DNA of 64,000 bases, taken from NCBI GenBank assembly GCA_965603725.1, contig CBFDEC010000013.1, positions 1 through 64,000 of the forward strand. Direction: 5' to 3'. Below the pieces are notes generated by a model, which was given only the letters and a program-made list of their open reading frames with translations, did no database searches and was not told where the DNA came from. Source of the DNA: JAGGSN01 sp965603725 (GTDB lineage Bacteria; Zixibacteria; MSB-5A5; UBA10806; 4484-95). The translations under genes were made by a program, and so were the position numbers. This document shows, one piece after another, positions 17,041 to 27,026 of the stretch (the first letter of the stretch is position 1; each line of letters opens with the position of its first letter).

Positions 17041-18867
17041 TTAGATTGAAAACTGCATTTCATAAAGTCGCTTATATAAACCGTTTCCCGAAAGCAATTG
17101 GGTGTGAGAACCTTCCTCAACAACACGGCCTTTTTCGATAACCAGAATTTGATCTGCATTGCGAATAGTCGATAGGCGATGAGCGACAACAATTACTGTC
17201 CTGCCGGATAAAAGGTTATCGATCGCTTTTTGTATCAGAATCTCCGATTCGGTATCCAGCGATGATGTTGCTTCGTCAAAAATGAGTATCGGCGGGTCCT
17301 TGAACAAGGCTCTGGCAATAGACAACCGCTGTCTCTGTCCGCCGGATAGCTTCACTCCACGGTCGCCAATAATAGCATTGTAAGCATCAGGCATTTTGTC
17401 GATAAACTCAGCGGCAAAAGCGGCTCGGGCTACCTCTTTTATACGCTCCAGAGAAGCATCCTGCTGACCATAAGCTATATTGTTGGCTATCGTATCGTTA
17501 AAAAGGATGATTTCCTGCGTAACAATACCCATCATCTTGCGCAATGATTTAATAGTAACATCACGGATATCGATGCCGTCGATTGTAATCTTGCCGCCGT
17601 TAACATCATAAAACCGCGGCAGCAAATCAACCAGAGTCGATTTGCCTCCGCCAGACGGTCCGACCAGGGCAAGTATCTCGCCTTTTTTAAGCTCGATATT
17701 AATATCCTGAAGAGCAAAATCACCGGCGCCATAACTGAATCTGACATTTTCATATTTTAACGAATGATTAAAATCGGATATTTCTTTTGCGCCGGGATTG
17801 TCGATAATAACTTCCGGCGTATCCAGCGTCTCGAATATTCGCCGGGCGGCGGCCAGGCCCTGTTGAATATCGATGTTAGTCAGGCTTAGTTTCTTAACCG
17901 GATCCATCGTTGAAAATGCCGCTACTAAAAAAAGGATAAACGTACTTGTAGTTAACCCCTCGCCGGCAAGTATCTGCCGTCCCCCATACCACAGTATTAA
18001 GGCGCCCGCGCTGACTCCCAGTATCTCAGTCAGGGGAACGCTCAATGATCCGATCCTGGTCAGTTTCACCATGATGCGGAAATAATCGTTGGCGTATTTG
18101 TTAAACCTTGACAGTTCGAATTTTTCCATACCAAACGCTTTAACCACTCTTATCCCCGATATCGTTTCCTGCAATACTGAAGTTACCGAGGCCATTTTCC
18201 GCTGGGTCAGGGTTGAACTTGAACGTAATTTTCTACTTAACAAACTTATTAAAAGAACTGCCGGCGGCATAACCAGAAGACAAACCAGCGCCATCTGCCA
18301 TGATGCGAGAAAGGCAATGGCCAGGAAAAACAGAAAATTAAAACTGTACCTTACCAGTTTGGAAAGGCCATCCCCAATAGCGCCTCTTACCAACAACACA
18401 TCATTCGATATTCGGGATATCAATTCACCGGCCTTTTTACCGTGGAAAAACGACAGCGGAAGCGCATGATATTTACGGTATATATCATCCCGGATGTCTC
18501 TTATAACCGCCTGTTCAACCCTGACAATAAGAAAGCTCTGACCGTACCAGAATAAGTTCTTGATAAGAAAAACCAGAATCATAATCAGGCAAACCCTGGC
18601 GAGCTTATCCAGGCGTGACTTACCCCCGATTATGGTCAGAACAGCTTTTTTGTCAAAACTTCGTAATTCTGACAGCGTGGGCTTATAGTCGTCCGTGATA
18701 TTTTCGAAATAATCGTCAGTCGATTCAAATATCAACTGGGAGACAGGCACCACAGTTGTCAGGGATACGCCGCTGGATAACGAAAATAAAAACATACAGA
18801 TCACAGCCGGTATGAAAAATATCAAATGGGGTTTGACGTATTTTAAAAGACGCCAGTATTGTTTCAT
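17041..18867 (-). CDS. ABC exporter, MsbA-like lipid A flippase
   Basis: 608 residues: an N-terminal six-helix ABC transmembrane domain (about 20-330) with the coupling-loop region, then an ATPase domain with Walker A GPSGGGKSTLVDLLPRFYD, signature LSGGQRQRLSIARAL, Walker B ILIFDEATSSLD and the H-loop VIVVAHRLST. Fused TMD-NBD half transporter, works as a homodimer in the inner membrane. Neighbouring LPS/glycan genes favour lipid A or lipid-linked glycan export over multidrug export. SD GGGAG, 9 nt before ATG. Confidence 0.85.
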   Translation of the reverse strand: MKQYWRLLKYVKPHLIFFIPAVICMFLFSLSSGVSLTTVVPVSQLIFESTDDYFENITDDYKPTLSELRSFDKKAVLTIIGGKSRLDKLARVCLIMILVFLIKNLFWYGQSFLIVRVEQAVIRDIRDDIYRKYHALPLSFFHGKKAGELISRISNDVLLVRGAIGDGLSKLVRYSFNFLFFLAIAFLASWQMALVCLLVMPPAVLLISLLSRKLRSSSTLTQRKMASVTSVLQETISGIRVVKAFGMEKFELSRFNKYANDYFRIMVKLTRIGSLSVPLTEILGVSAGALILWYGGRQILAGEGLTTSTFILFLVAAFSTMDPVKKLSLTNIDIQQGLAAARRIFETLDTPEVIIDNPGAKEISDFNHSLKYENVRFSYGAGDFALQDINIELKKGEILALVGPSGGGKSTLVDLLPRFYDVNGGKITIDGIDIRDVTIKSLRKMMGIVTQEIILFNDTIANNIAYGQQDASLERIKEVARAAFAAEFIDKMPDAYNAIIGDRGVKLSGGQRQRLSIARALFKDPPILIFDEATSSLDTESEILIQKAIDNLLSGRTVIVVAHRLSTIRNADQILVIEKGRVVEEGSHTQLLSGNGLYKRLYEMQFSI

Positions 18868-19010
18868 CGACTCAGTCTCCCGAACTTATTTGAGCGCGCC
18901 GATAATTAATCATTTATTCAATCGACAGTATTAATGTAATCAGCTCGGCAATCATGTGTCAATTGAAAATATATATAACTCACATTATTCACAAATCTTA
19001 ACATGTGCTG

Positions 19011-19073
19011 GCATCCGCTTTAGGCGGATTCTTCTGCCAGAGTTGTCGGAAGTAACTTCCGACAGCACGACAG
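19011..19073. repeat. composite palindrome between envelope genes
   Basis: Nested palindromes: CTGGC...GCCAG enclosing TCCGCTTTAGGCGGA, then GTCGGAAGTAACTTCCGAC. The CTGGCA...TGCCAG shell resembles the CTGGCAGGAA...TTCCTGCCAG hairpins at 54135, 55361 and 55514. Confidence 0.55.
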
Positions 19074-19101
19074 CACAAAAACAATTGATGATAAATCGAA
19101 T

Positions 19102-19809
19102 TTAAGGTTTTAAAAAATCAAGCGAATATTGATAAGATTCGGGAGTGTCGATGTCTATCCATTTTTCTTCAGCTTTAAGGAATACCGCTTTCATGTTCAT
19201 ATCTTTTATCAGGACCTTTATTGCGGCGCTGATTGAATCCTGATTATATTCCAAAACCTCTTTCATGGCTCTAAAAAAGCTATTCTTCAATTTAAAAATT
19301 CCGCAATCTACGCCGTTGTACTGAGTAATATTTTTGCCAATGTCGACAATCCGGCTGCCCTCGCAATAGACTTTAGTGGCATCGTTAATATCGTATATTT
19401 TTTCTGTCTGTGAGTCAACTAGCAGTAGATTTTTGGTGCTTTTATGATTGGTTATTCTCCTCAAGGCAACCGGCGCCACAATATGATCCGACATCGACAG
19501 AAGAAAAACCTCGTCTGTTATCTCCGGTTGAGCGGCTAAAACAGAAATACCGTTTCCTTTTTCCCATTCAAGGTTTTCGATAAAAGATATCTCATAACCA
19601 AAACATTCATTTTTTTCGAGATAGTTTTTTATTAATTCTGATTGATATCCAACAACAATAACAAAACTGGTTACACCGACCTGATGAAAATTGCTTAATA
19701 TGGTTGATAAAATTGTGCCCTCGGCAAACGGCAGAAGGGTTTTGGGCCTATTATCGGTTTCATTCCAGATCCGGCTGCTCATACCGGCTGCAATAATAAC
19801 AGTTTTCAT
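19102..19809 (-). CDS. sugar/alditol-phosphate nucleotidyltransferase (LicC/NTP_transferase-like)
   Basis: 235 residues. N-terminal nucleotide loop VIIAAGMSSRIWNETDNRPK, aspartate motif LLSMSDHIV near 100, and late EEKWIDIDTPESYQYS. Cytidylyl- or uridylyltransferase that activates a small phosphorylated alcohol or sugar. Adjacent to a CDP-glycerol glycerophosphotransferase-like gene 18 bp away, so a CDP-alditol donor is a reasonable inference: this enzyme makes the donor, the neighbour uses it. Confidence 0.75.
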   Translation of the reverse strand: MKTVIIAAGMSSRIWNETDNRPKTLLPFAEGTILSTILSNFHQVGVTSFVIVVGYQSELIKNYLEKNECFGYEISFIENLEWEKGNGISVLAAQPEITDEVFLLSMSDHIVAPVALRRITNHKSTKNLLLVDSQTEKIYDINDATKVYCEGSRIVDIGKNITQYNGVDCGIFKLKNSFFRAMKEVLEYNQDSISAAIKVLIKDMNMKAVFLKAEEKWIDIDTPESYQYSLDFLKP

Positions 19810-19827
19810 GATTTCTTTCTTCCTGTT

Positions 19828-20937
19828 TCAGGGCATATTTTCATGACCGCCCTCGTAATATAACTCCTCGATTTTAGCAATCAATCGTTCTGAGGCTTTT
19901 CCATCCAGCTTGTAAAAATATCTTTCTCGATACCGATCAGCGGCGCTTTTCATTTGGGCGGTAGGGTTTAGGGCCTTTTCTACAGCCTGCTTGATGTCTT
20001 TACCCGAGTCGATATGGACAAACGCTCCTTTAAGGAATTCGCGGTTGTCGATTTCGAGCAAAGGTTGACCATCAGAGTGCTTTAATTTATTGCATGGTAA
20101 ATCAAAGATAATGCCGATTTTTCTCACTGCGAGGTAATCGAAAACAGTTGCTGATGCCTCGCTGGTAATTGTATCCGAAACCGCATAATACGGAACGATG
20201 TTGTACTCATAAAAGGGCAGCAGAACACTATGAGGATATTTTTTCACTCTCTTTTCATATATCCGATGCTGTCGATGAGGCGCATATTTTCCCATCCAGC
20301 TGTATGGATGAAGCCTGATAATCAGGTTATAGTCCAGAGTTTGCTCAAATATATCATCTTTAATTGCATAGAGGCATGTTGGTTTATAGGTTGGCGCAAA
20401 CATGACAGTCGGCTTTTGCGGATTTAATCCCCATCTTTTCAGGATTGCTTCTTTATCATTGTATTTTCCCTGAAAATAAAAGTCTAACTTGGGCAGTCCG
20501 ATCAGGTGCACCTCATTTTTATTGCAGCCGGGAGCATTGTATAAAGATTCCACACGATGCTGTCCCTCAACGAAAATCTGGTATCTGTGATCGGGAACTT
20601 TTGCGAGGTTTCTATAAAGAATGTTTTTGATACCTGTTCCATGATTCAAAAAGCACAGCAGAGTCTTGCCATAATCTTTAGCGCTGCGAATAGTATCGCC
20701 GGTAATTACAATATCGAAATCCTCAGTTTCGGAGGTGAATCGATAACCGCGCTTTTCCCACTCATTTATGATAGGCGCACGGTAAGGGAAATCTATAAAA
20801 AATCTGCGTTTTTTCTCATGTTCAAGAGAGAACCAGACATCGTATTTGTCATTATTTAATAACAGTTCGATCACAGGATCGAAGGCGGCTTTATGATAGA
20901 CATAGCCAATTTTGAATAAGAGTTTTATCTTTTTCAA
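19828..20937 (-). CDS. CDP-glycerol:polyol glycerophosphotransferase-like transferase (TagB/TagF family)
   Basis: 369 residues with C-terminal family blocks VMFAPTYKPT (about 195), IIRLHPYSW (about 225) and SEASATVFDYLAVRKIGIIFD (about 280, shortened here), which in TagF bind CDP-glycerol. Usually makes teichoic-acid-like poly(glycerol phosphate) or decorates glycans with a phospho-alditol. The only plausible start is TTG at 20937. Presence in a diderm with LPS genes suggests phosphoglycerol decoration of O-antigen or capsule. Confidence 0.75.
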   Translation of the reverse strand: MKKIKLLFKIGYVYHKAAFDPVIELLLNNDKYDVWFSLEHEKKRRFFIDFPYRAPIINEWEKRGYRFTSETEDFDIVITGDTIRSAKDYGKTLLCFLNHGTGIKNILYRNLAKVPDHRYQIFVEGQHRVESLYNAPGCNKNEVHLIGLPKLDFYFQGKYNDKEAILKRWGLNPQKPTVMFAPTYKPTCLYAIKDDIFEQTLDYNLIIRLHPYSWMGKYAPHRQHRIYEKRVKKYPHSVLLPFYEYNIVPYYAVSDTITSEASATVFDYLAVRKIGIIFDLPCNKLKHSDGQPLLEIDNREFLKGAFVHIDSGKDIKQAVEKALNPTAQMKSAADRYRERYFYKLDGKASERLIAKIEELYYEGGHENMP

Positions 20938-21242
20938 CTTTCATTACTCTCTCTGGTTATTACAATCACTTTAACCTGAATAAAATATTCGAAATCCGAA
21001 CAGATATTCAGATTTTTTCTAACCGTACAACGAATCATATTTTTGGATTTTGTCAACTGAATAAATTAATTATTGAAAATTATTATGGGTAAATCTTCAA
21101 GATTTCGTTTACCGCTTGAGACAGACTCCCGGCAATCTATACTTTTCAGTTGCTGTAAAAACGAATTGGCATCATAATAAAAGCCCCGACTTGATGATTT
21201 ATTTTCAAACCAGGGATTGTATTTACTCTCTATATAAATTAA
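20938..21242. other. intergenic gap, no gene
   Basis: About 305 bp between rpsA and the transferase pair. AT-rich, with no ORF, hairpin-T-run or shared repeat that I can support; probable promoter region for the transferase/nucleotidyltransferase pair. Confidence 0.45.
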
Positions 21243-23345
21243 TCATTCTTCAGCAGGTTCAGCTTTCGTTTTGGCATCTGGCTCAGGAGTTATTTCTTGT
21301 TTATGCTCATTTTCGACTTCTCCAACAGCGACAGTTTCGGTAGTTTCCGGCGTTTCTTCAGCGACTGCAACCCCTGAATCTTCCGCGGCTTGCTCAGCCT
21401 CTTCAGATTTATCTTCCTTGCCTTTGTCCAGTTCTTTCTCTACTACATCTTTCACTTTGAGAGTACGAGTAGGATGTTTAGAAAGGAATTTTTCCAGGTC
21501 CTCCCTCTCTCTGACAGCGTAATAAGCCTCAATAGACAGGATAATCTTACGGTTTTTCGAATCGAACTCAATCACACGTAGAGGAATTTCATCGTCCTCA
21601 GAGAAGGCATCGGATGGTTTAGAAATATCCCGTTTGCCAAGCATATTGACAGGTATAAACCCCTCGACATTGCCCTCGAGTTCAACTATAACGCCACGGT
21701 CCAGCAGGCGGGTAATTGTGCCGAGAGTTTCCGTGTTGATTGCGTATTTCATTTCGAGTGCTGGCCAGGGATCATCACTGACCTGTTTGAGTCCCAGCGA
21801 TATCCGGCGATTTTCTTTATCGATACTAAGGACCCGGATATCGATATCATCGTTTTTCTTCATTATTTCGGAGGGGTGTTGAATCCGTTTGGTCCAGGAC
21901 ATATCGGAAATATGCACCAAACCATCAATACCATCCTCGATTTCAACAAAAGCTCCGAAAGTGGTGAGGTTTCTTACCTTGCCCTTTACCGAAGCGCCTA
22001 TCGGGTATTTCAGGTCAATAGTCAGCCAGGGATCAGGTTCGAGTTGTTTTAGGCCGAGGGAAATTTTTTCATTTTCTTTGTCGACAGACAAGACCACTGC
22101 TTCCACTTGATCATTAGTCGAAAGGAGCTTCGAGGGGTGTTTTATATGCTGAGTCCAGGACATTTCCGAGATATGGATCAGCCCCTCAATGCCGCGTTCG
22201 AGTTCGACAAAGGCGCCGTAATCAGTGATTGAAACCACATGACCTTTAACACGGCTGTTAACCGGGTATTTCTCTATGACGCTTTCCCAGGGATATGGAG
22301 TCAGTTGTTTAAGCCCCAGCGAAATTCTACCGGAACCCTGATCGAAATCAAGGATTTTAACTTTGATCTCCTGACCAAGCTTGGTAATTTCGGACGGGTG
22401 ATTTATTCTTCCCCAGGACATATCTGTTATATGTAAAAGGCCATCGACACCGCCAAGATCAATAAATACTCCGAAATCGGTAATGTTTTTGACAACTCCG
22501 TCACGTACCTGTCCCGGCTCTATTTTTTTTAAGAGTTCTTCACGCATAGACTTACGCTGTTCTTCCAAAACATATCGGCGAGAGACTACGATATTGCGTC
22601 TGCTTTTATTGATCTTGATGATTTTTAATTCAAGTTCTTCCCCCAGAAGGGCATTAAAATCGGGCACCTGACGAAGCGCTACCTGGGAACCGGGCAAGAA
22701 TGATTCGACGCCGAATATATCTATTACCAGGCCGCCTTTGATCCGGCGCATCACTTTCCCGATAACAGATTCACCGGCATCATGAGAATCCTTGATCCTA
22801 TCCCATACTCTCAGGAAGTCAGCTTTTTGTTTAGACAGCACCAGCTGCCCGTCGCTGTCTTCAACAGCCTCAAGGAATACATCAATCTCGTGACCTACTG
22901 ATACATTAACAGGTTCAGGAAATTCAGAAATCGGAATGATCCCCTCGGATTTGAAACCAACATCAACAATGACGTCGTCGCGTGTCACACCCATAACCTT
23001 GCCCATGATGATTTCCCCCTCTTTGAAATCCTGAAGAGTACTCTCATACATCACCAGCATTTTGTTGTAATCTTCTTCGGAATATTCCTGTTCTTCAATC
23101 TCTTCCTCAGAGAGAACTACAGGAGTATCCAGTTTTCTAATTTTCATTCTGGGGGCTTTAGTGCGAGTTCTTTTTACCGGTTTGACTTCAGCAGTATCGA
23201 CTTTTTTAGCCTGTTCCTTTTTGGCGGTAGCTACGGCTCTTGAAAGCTTTTTGGCTTTTTTTGTTTTACTTTTGACGCCACCTCCTGTCTTTTTAATTGT
23301 TTTTGCGGTTTTCTTAACCGCCGCCTTCTTCTTTCCTTCTGGCAT
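21243..23345 (-). CDS. rpsA: 30S ribosomal protein S1
   Basis: 700 residues with six S1 RNA-binding repeats (about 105-600); repeats three to five share the near-identical FGVFIDLGGVDGLLHI / DMSW, YGAFVELERGIEGLIHI and FGAFVEIEDGIDGLVHI blocks. Binds mRNA at the ribosomal 30S platform. Unusual ends: an N-terminal Lys/Ala-rich, histone-like extension of about 75 residues and an acidic Glu-rich C-terminal tail of about 80. AGGAGG lies 10 nt upstream of the ATG. Heads the conserved rpsA-plsC-cmk cluster in reverse (cmk is upstream). Confidence 0.95.
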   Translation of the reverse strand: MPEGKKKAAVKKTAKTIKKTGGGVKSKTKKAKKLSRAVATAKKEQAKKVDTAEVKPVKRTRTKAPRMKIRKLDTPVVLSEEEIEEQEYSEEDYNKMLVMYESTLQDFKEGEIIMGKVMGVTRDDVIVDVGFKSEGIIPISEFPEPVNVSVGHEIDVFLEAVEDSDGQLVLSKQKADFLRVWDRIKDSHDAGESVIGKVMRRIKGGLVIDIFGVESFLPGSQVALRQVPDFNALLGEELELKIIKINKSRRNIVVSRRYVLEEQRKSMREELLKKIEPGQVRDGVVKNITDFGVFIDLGGVDGLLHITDMSWGRINHPSEITKLGQEIKVKILDFDQGSGRISLGLKQLTPYPWESVIEKYPVNSRVKGHVVSITDYGAFVELERGIEGLIHISEMSWTQHIKHPSKLLSTNDQVEAVVLSVDKENEKISLGLKQLEPDPWLTIDLKYPIGASVKGKVRNLTTFGAFVEIEDGIDGLVHISDMSWTKRIQHPSEIMKKNDDIDIRVLSIDKENRRISLGLKQVSDDPWPALEMKYAINTETLGTITRLLDRGVIVELEGNVEGFIPVNMLGKRDISKPSDAFSEDDEIPLRVIEFDSKNRKIILSIEAYYAVREREDLEKFLSKHPTRTLKVKDVVEKELDKGKEDKSEEAEQAAEDSGVAVAEETPETTETVAVGEVENEHKQEITPEPDAKTKAEPAEE

Positions 23346-23511
23346 TTACACATGTCCTCCTAAAATTGTAATTACCCCAAAGGGCTGATCTCAAAGGATC
23401 TTAAGACAATATAATCACATTAATTTCTAATGCAATCTATTTTTATATCGGCCAAGGGAAAAATTTTAAAACCTTTTACGCGCTTTAATTTTAGACAAAT
23501 TAGCAAGTGTT

Positions 23512-24147
23512 TTAGCTGGTTTTTGCAGCGGTTTGAAGTTCTTTGAGCCTATTCATCAACTTATCCGTAATGATTTTATACCCCTCTTTTGAATGCGCTT
23601 GTGAGCATATCCAGCCTGAGTCAATTATTCGTCCAAAAGTTACCTTCATCCTCTTTCCCAGAAACAGGTTCCACCAGGCCTTTTTTGTGTTCTCTATATA
23701 GACAGGAACAATCGACACTCCTGCTTTCTGAGCAAGCATACCCGCGCCGATCTTACCATCCTTAATCTGGCCGTTTGCAGAACGAGTACCCTCGGGGAAC
23801 ATGATTAGAGCTTTACCTTTTTTCAAAAACGATATTGATTTTTTTATAGCGTCGAGATCAAAATTAAATCTATCAACTGGAAAAGCATTAACCCGTGATA
23901 TCAAATGCCCCAACAAAAATGGCTCGAACAGCTCTTTCTTGGCCATAAACCAGAGTTCCCGCGGGACTGTCGAACCCAGCAGAAACGGGTCGGCTCCGGC
24001 AATATGATTTGAGGCAATAATCAAACCGCCAGTCAACGGAATGTTATCAACACCGCTAAGCTTAAGGCGGCATAACGTTTTCATATAGATGTTAATGGAA
24101 AAATGGAAAATCCAATATAAATGGTTTACCTGAGTTTTTTTCTGCAT
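23512..24147 (-). CDS. plsC: 1-acyl-sn-glycerol-3-phosphate acyltransferase
   Basis: 211 residues. Acyltransferase motif I NHIAGAD (HX4D, about residues 47-53), motif III FPEGTRS (about 118-124) and motif IV region VPVYI. Adds the second acyl chain to make phosphatidic acid at the inner membrane. Its 5' end overlaps cmk by 22 bp, the classic cmk-plsC-rpsA order. Confidence 0.9.
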   Translation of the reverse strand: MQKKTQVNHLYWIFHFSINIYMKTLCRLKLSGVDNIPLTGGLIIASNHIAGADPFLLGSTVPRELWFMAKKELFEPFLLGHLISRVNAFPVDRFNFDLDAIKKSISFLKKGKALIMFPEGTRSANGQIKDGKIGAGMLAQKAGVSIVPVYIENTKKAWWNLFLGKRMKVTFGRIIDSGWICSQAHSKEGYKIITDKLMNRLKELQTAAKTS

Positions 24148-24791
24148 ATTTCGTAAATTTTCTCGACCTGCTCTTCAAAGGTCAGATTTGTTGTGTCAAT
24201 TTCTATTGCATCATCGGCTTTTTTTAACGGCGAATGTTCTCGGCTCGAATCGATTCGATCCCGTTTAACCAGATTTTCTCGAAATTTTTCCAGTTCTTTG
24301 TCGGAAGCATTCTTCTGCAGAAGACGTCTTTGCGATCTAACATCAAGATCAGCCACCAGAAATATTTTAATATCGGCATCGGGAAAGACATAAGACCCCA
24401 GGTCTCTGCCCTCAGCCACTATATCGAAATTGCGGGCAAAAGACCGCTGCTGCCGGTGCATATATTCACGGACTACAGGCGCCGCGGATACTTCAGACAC
24501 AAAATCCTCGACCTCGTTATTGCGAATCTGGTCAGTCACATCGACATTATCAAGCGTCACCATCAGCCCATTATCACCTGGTATAAGCCGGAGAATAGTA
24601 GAATCCAGTATATCTTTTGTCAGTTTTTCATCTTTAAATGTTTCAATTCCGAGTTTAAGAAACTTTACAGTCAGGGCGCGGTACATGGCGCCTGTATCGA
24701 GATAAATAAAACCAAGCTTAGCCGCCAGAGCAATCGCCGTAGTACTTTTGCCGGAACCGGCCGGCCCATCTATGACAACCACCTTCCCCAT
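24126..24791 (-). CDS. cmk: cytidylate kinase
   Basis: 221 residues. P-loop IDGPAGSGKSTTA at 6-18, LDTGAMYRALT at 31-41, EGRDLGSYVFPDA near 125 and RDRIDSSREHSPLKKADDA near 175 are diagnostic for Cmk. Phosphorylates CMP/dCMP. Overlaps rluB by one base (TAATG) and plsC by 22 bp. Confidence 0.95.
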   Translation of the reverse strand: MGKVVVIDGPAGSGKSTTAIALAAKLGFIYLDTGAMYRALTVKFLKLGIETFKDEKLTKDILDSTILRLIPGDNGLMVTLDNVDVTDQIRNNEVEDFVSEVSAAPVVREYMHRQQRSFARNFDIVAEGRDLGSYVFPDADIKIFLVADLDVRSQRRLLQKNASDKELEKFRENLVKRDRIDSSREHSPLKKADDAIEIDTTNLTFEEQVEKIYEICRKKLR

Positions 24792-25510
24792 TATTTCAAT
24801 CCCACCAAAGCCTTAAGCGCTTTAAGCTGCGCTTGATTGATTAATACGAATTTTCCTTCATCCAGGTTTCCCAGCTTAAGACTGCCATACGATATCCTTT
24901 TTAGACTTTGAACCGGATAGCCGATTTTTTTAAACATGCGGCGCACCTGCCTTTTTCGTCCCTCGTGAATGGTGATATGTACTGTGCTTGATGTTTCATT
25001 TTTCCTGATTAAATTTGTTTTTGCCGGAGAAGTTAAGCCATCCTCAAGCATTATTCCGTTTTGAAGCTTTTTTAATGCCGAGTCGGTTATGATTCCCTTA
25101 CATTCCACTTCGTAAGTTTTCTCTACCTCATACCGTGGATGGCTCAGCCGGAAAGCCAATTGGCCGTCGTTGGTAAAAAACAGCAGCCCCGATGAATCAT
25201 AATCGAGACGGCCGACTGGAAATACCTTCCCTTTGTAGTTGTCTAAAAATGACGTTACCAGCTTTTTGTGATGCGGATCTCTGGTAGAAACCAAAAAACC
25301 GGGCGGTTTATTCATCATGAGATAGAAAGCCCCGGTTTTCGGTGAGACGATTTTTCCGTCTACCTCGATGATATCGCTATTTTCCTGAACCTGGATTCCC
25401 AGTTCAGCCACGGTCTGGCCGTTAATTTTAACTCGTCTCTGAAGTATCAAGTTATCAGCATGACGTCGTGAGGCGACCCCGGAACGGGCAAGGTATTTGT
25501 TTATTCGCAT
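24791..25510 (-). CDS. rluB: 23S rRNA pseudouridine synthase, RsuA/RluB family
   Basis: 239 residues: S4 RNA-binding domain (RINKYLARSGVASRRHAD, 2-19) then the RsuA-type catalytic core with VGRLDYDSSGLLFFTNDG containing the catalytic Asp near residue 105, and GRKRQVRRMF near 190. Modifies uridine in 23S rRNA. In many bacteria rluB follows scpB directly; here an AT-rich ATPase gene separates them. Confidence 0.88.
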   Translation of the reverse strand: MRINKYLARSGVASRRHADNLILQRRVKINGQTVAELGIQVQENSDIIEVDGKIVSPKTGAFYLMMNKPPGFLVSTRDPHHKKLVTSFLDNYKGKVFPVGRLDYDSSGLLFFTNDGQLAFRLSHPRYEVEKTYEVECKGIITDSALKKLQNGIMLEDGLTSPAKTNLIRKNETSSTVHITIHEGRKRQVRRMFKKIGYPVQSLKRISYGSLKLGNLDEGKFVLINQAQLKALKALVGLK

Positions 25511-25580
25511 TTAATGTTTGCTTTCACTAAATTAAAACTATAAAGAAAAGATATAAATTATTTTTTAATAAAGTTAATCA

Positions 25581-26789
25581 TCATTTTTTGCTAGATGATT
25601 TCATTTCTTTATCCGCACTATAAGCCTCTAGCCAGAAGTATAAATGATATAACTGATTAGCAAAAACATATTCACCAAAAGCATCTGTGCCCCTAATTAT
25701 TCCTAAATCTTTCATCTTTTTTATAAAATTATCGAGTTTTCCACGTTCACTCTTATTTATTTTCCCCAATATTTCTTTGCGATGAAAAATTGTACCTATT
25801 TCTAATTTGGCTATCTTCCTTAAAATTGATCGGTAAGTTTCACTTCTTAATGTTCGATAAACATGAGGATCCAAATATTTCATACCGACATTTTTGGCGG
25901 CTATTAATATTCCACTTTGTGCATCTTTTTTATCGATATGTTCATCTGAATTATTCCAATAAATTGCGTCTCCAACTTCATGCATAAGCATAGGCAATCC
26001 ACCAGATAATTCAACCATTAGTGACAGCGCTACAGGATCAATTGTGATAGAACTCTTATTAAACATACTTGTAAAAAAAGTATTTGACTCACTTTCGTTC
26101 ATAGGAGTTAATTCAACTATGTCAAAAATTCTTGTTATAGATGGTTGATGCTTAATCATTTCTTCACGTCGTTCAGATATGCCTACAAGAATAATTAGTA
26201 TTGGAAGTTTCTCTTGTGAAGTTGCTAATTCATCTACAAAGCTCTTAATAAAATGAGAAAAATCTGAAATACTTGTTATACCATTCAAATCATCTAATAT
26301 TATAATAAGACCTTTTTTATCATCTTTAATAATATCACATATTTTCCTCATTACTGGTATAAAATTATCAACTAAAGCACGTAATTCAGATTTATCTTGT
26401 GTGAAATCTATACCAAAACCAAATACATTTATACCCTTAATATATTTATCAAAAGACTCTCGCAACTTTTCAAACAGTGATTTATCAACTTCTTGAAGCA
26501 ACCTCTGAAATATTATTCGAATCATTTCTTCAAGAGAATTTATTCCCCCTAAATAGCAATGATTTCCTACAAAATTGCATTTTTTTTCCGCTATATATCT
26601 AATATATCCCGCTAATGAGCTTTTACCAATACCGCGCTCCCCTGAAATAAAAACATTCTCATTTCTTCCTGAGGCTGTTTGGTTAACAATTCTTTCCAAT
26701 TTCCTTACTTCTTCAGCCCGGGCTACAAAATATTCAATAGGAACTGGTCTTCCGGGCATAAAAGGACTTTCTTTAATAACTTGATTCAT
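25581..26789 (-). CDS. AAA-family ATPase (Orc1/Cdc6- or STAND-like) inserted in a housekeeping block
   Basis: 402 residues. Walker A GERGIGKSSLAG near 50, Walker B GLIIILDDLNG near 155, sensor-like LPILIILVGISERRE near 200, then an alpha-helical lid and a C-terminal winged-helix-like region (about 310-390). A single, cytoplasmic AAA_16-type ATPase; specific role not recognisable (regulation, DNA remodelling or defence are all possible). Strongly AT-rich compared with rluB and scpB on either side, and flanked by 70 and 237 bp AT-rich spacers, which points to acquisition. Confidence 0.75.
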   Translation of the reverse strand: MNQVIKESPFMPGRPVPIEYFVARAEEVRKLERIVNQTASGRNENVFISGERGIGKSSLAGYIRYIAEKKCNFVGNHCYLGGINSLEEMIRIIFQRLLQEVDKSLFEKLRESFDKYIKGINVFGFGIDFTQDKSELRALVDNFIPVMRKICDIIKDDKKGLIIILDDLNGITSISDFSHFIKSFVDELATSQEKLPILIILVGISERREEMIKHQPSITRIFDIVELTPMNESESNTFFTSMFNKSSITIDPVALSLMVELSGGLPMLMHEVGDAIYWNNSDEHIDKKDAQSGILIAAKNVGMKYLDPHVYRTLRSETYRSILRKIAKLEIGTIFHRKEILGKINKSERGKLDNFIKKMKDLGIIRGTDAFGEYVFANQLYHLYFWLEAYSADKEMKSSSKK

Positions 26790-27026
26790 TTCCTTGCTTC
26801 CAATTCTTTTAGGTTCTACAAATAAAAAGCAATAATAAATGAAAAATCACAATCTTATATAAATCATAAGTAAAAACATATCAATTATCAAGTGAAATTA
26901 TTTGAAATAAATCTATTATGTTTTACTCTTCCACTATCAAATTATTTGCTAATCCAAAATTGGCTGGCTGTTCCGGCTTAATATTAAAGCTGTTCAATCT
27001 GAGTTCTTTTTGAAATATATTAATAA

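Noticed and set aside
20938..21242. Possible riboswitch or leader RNA before the transferase pair
   Set aside because: No conserved riboswitch core or stable multi-stem fold could be recognised by eye.
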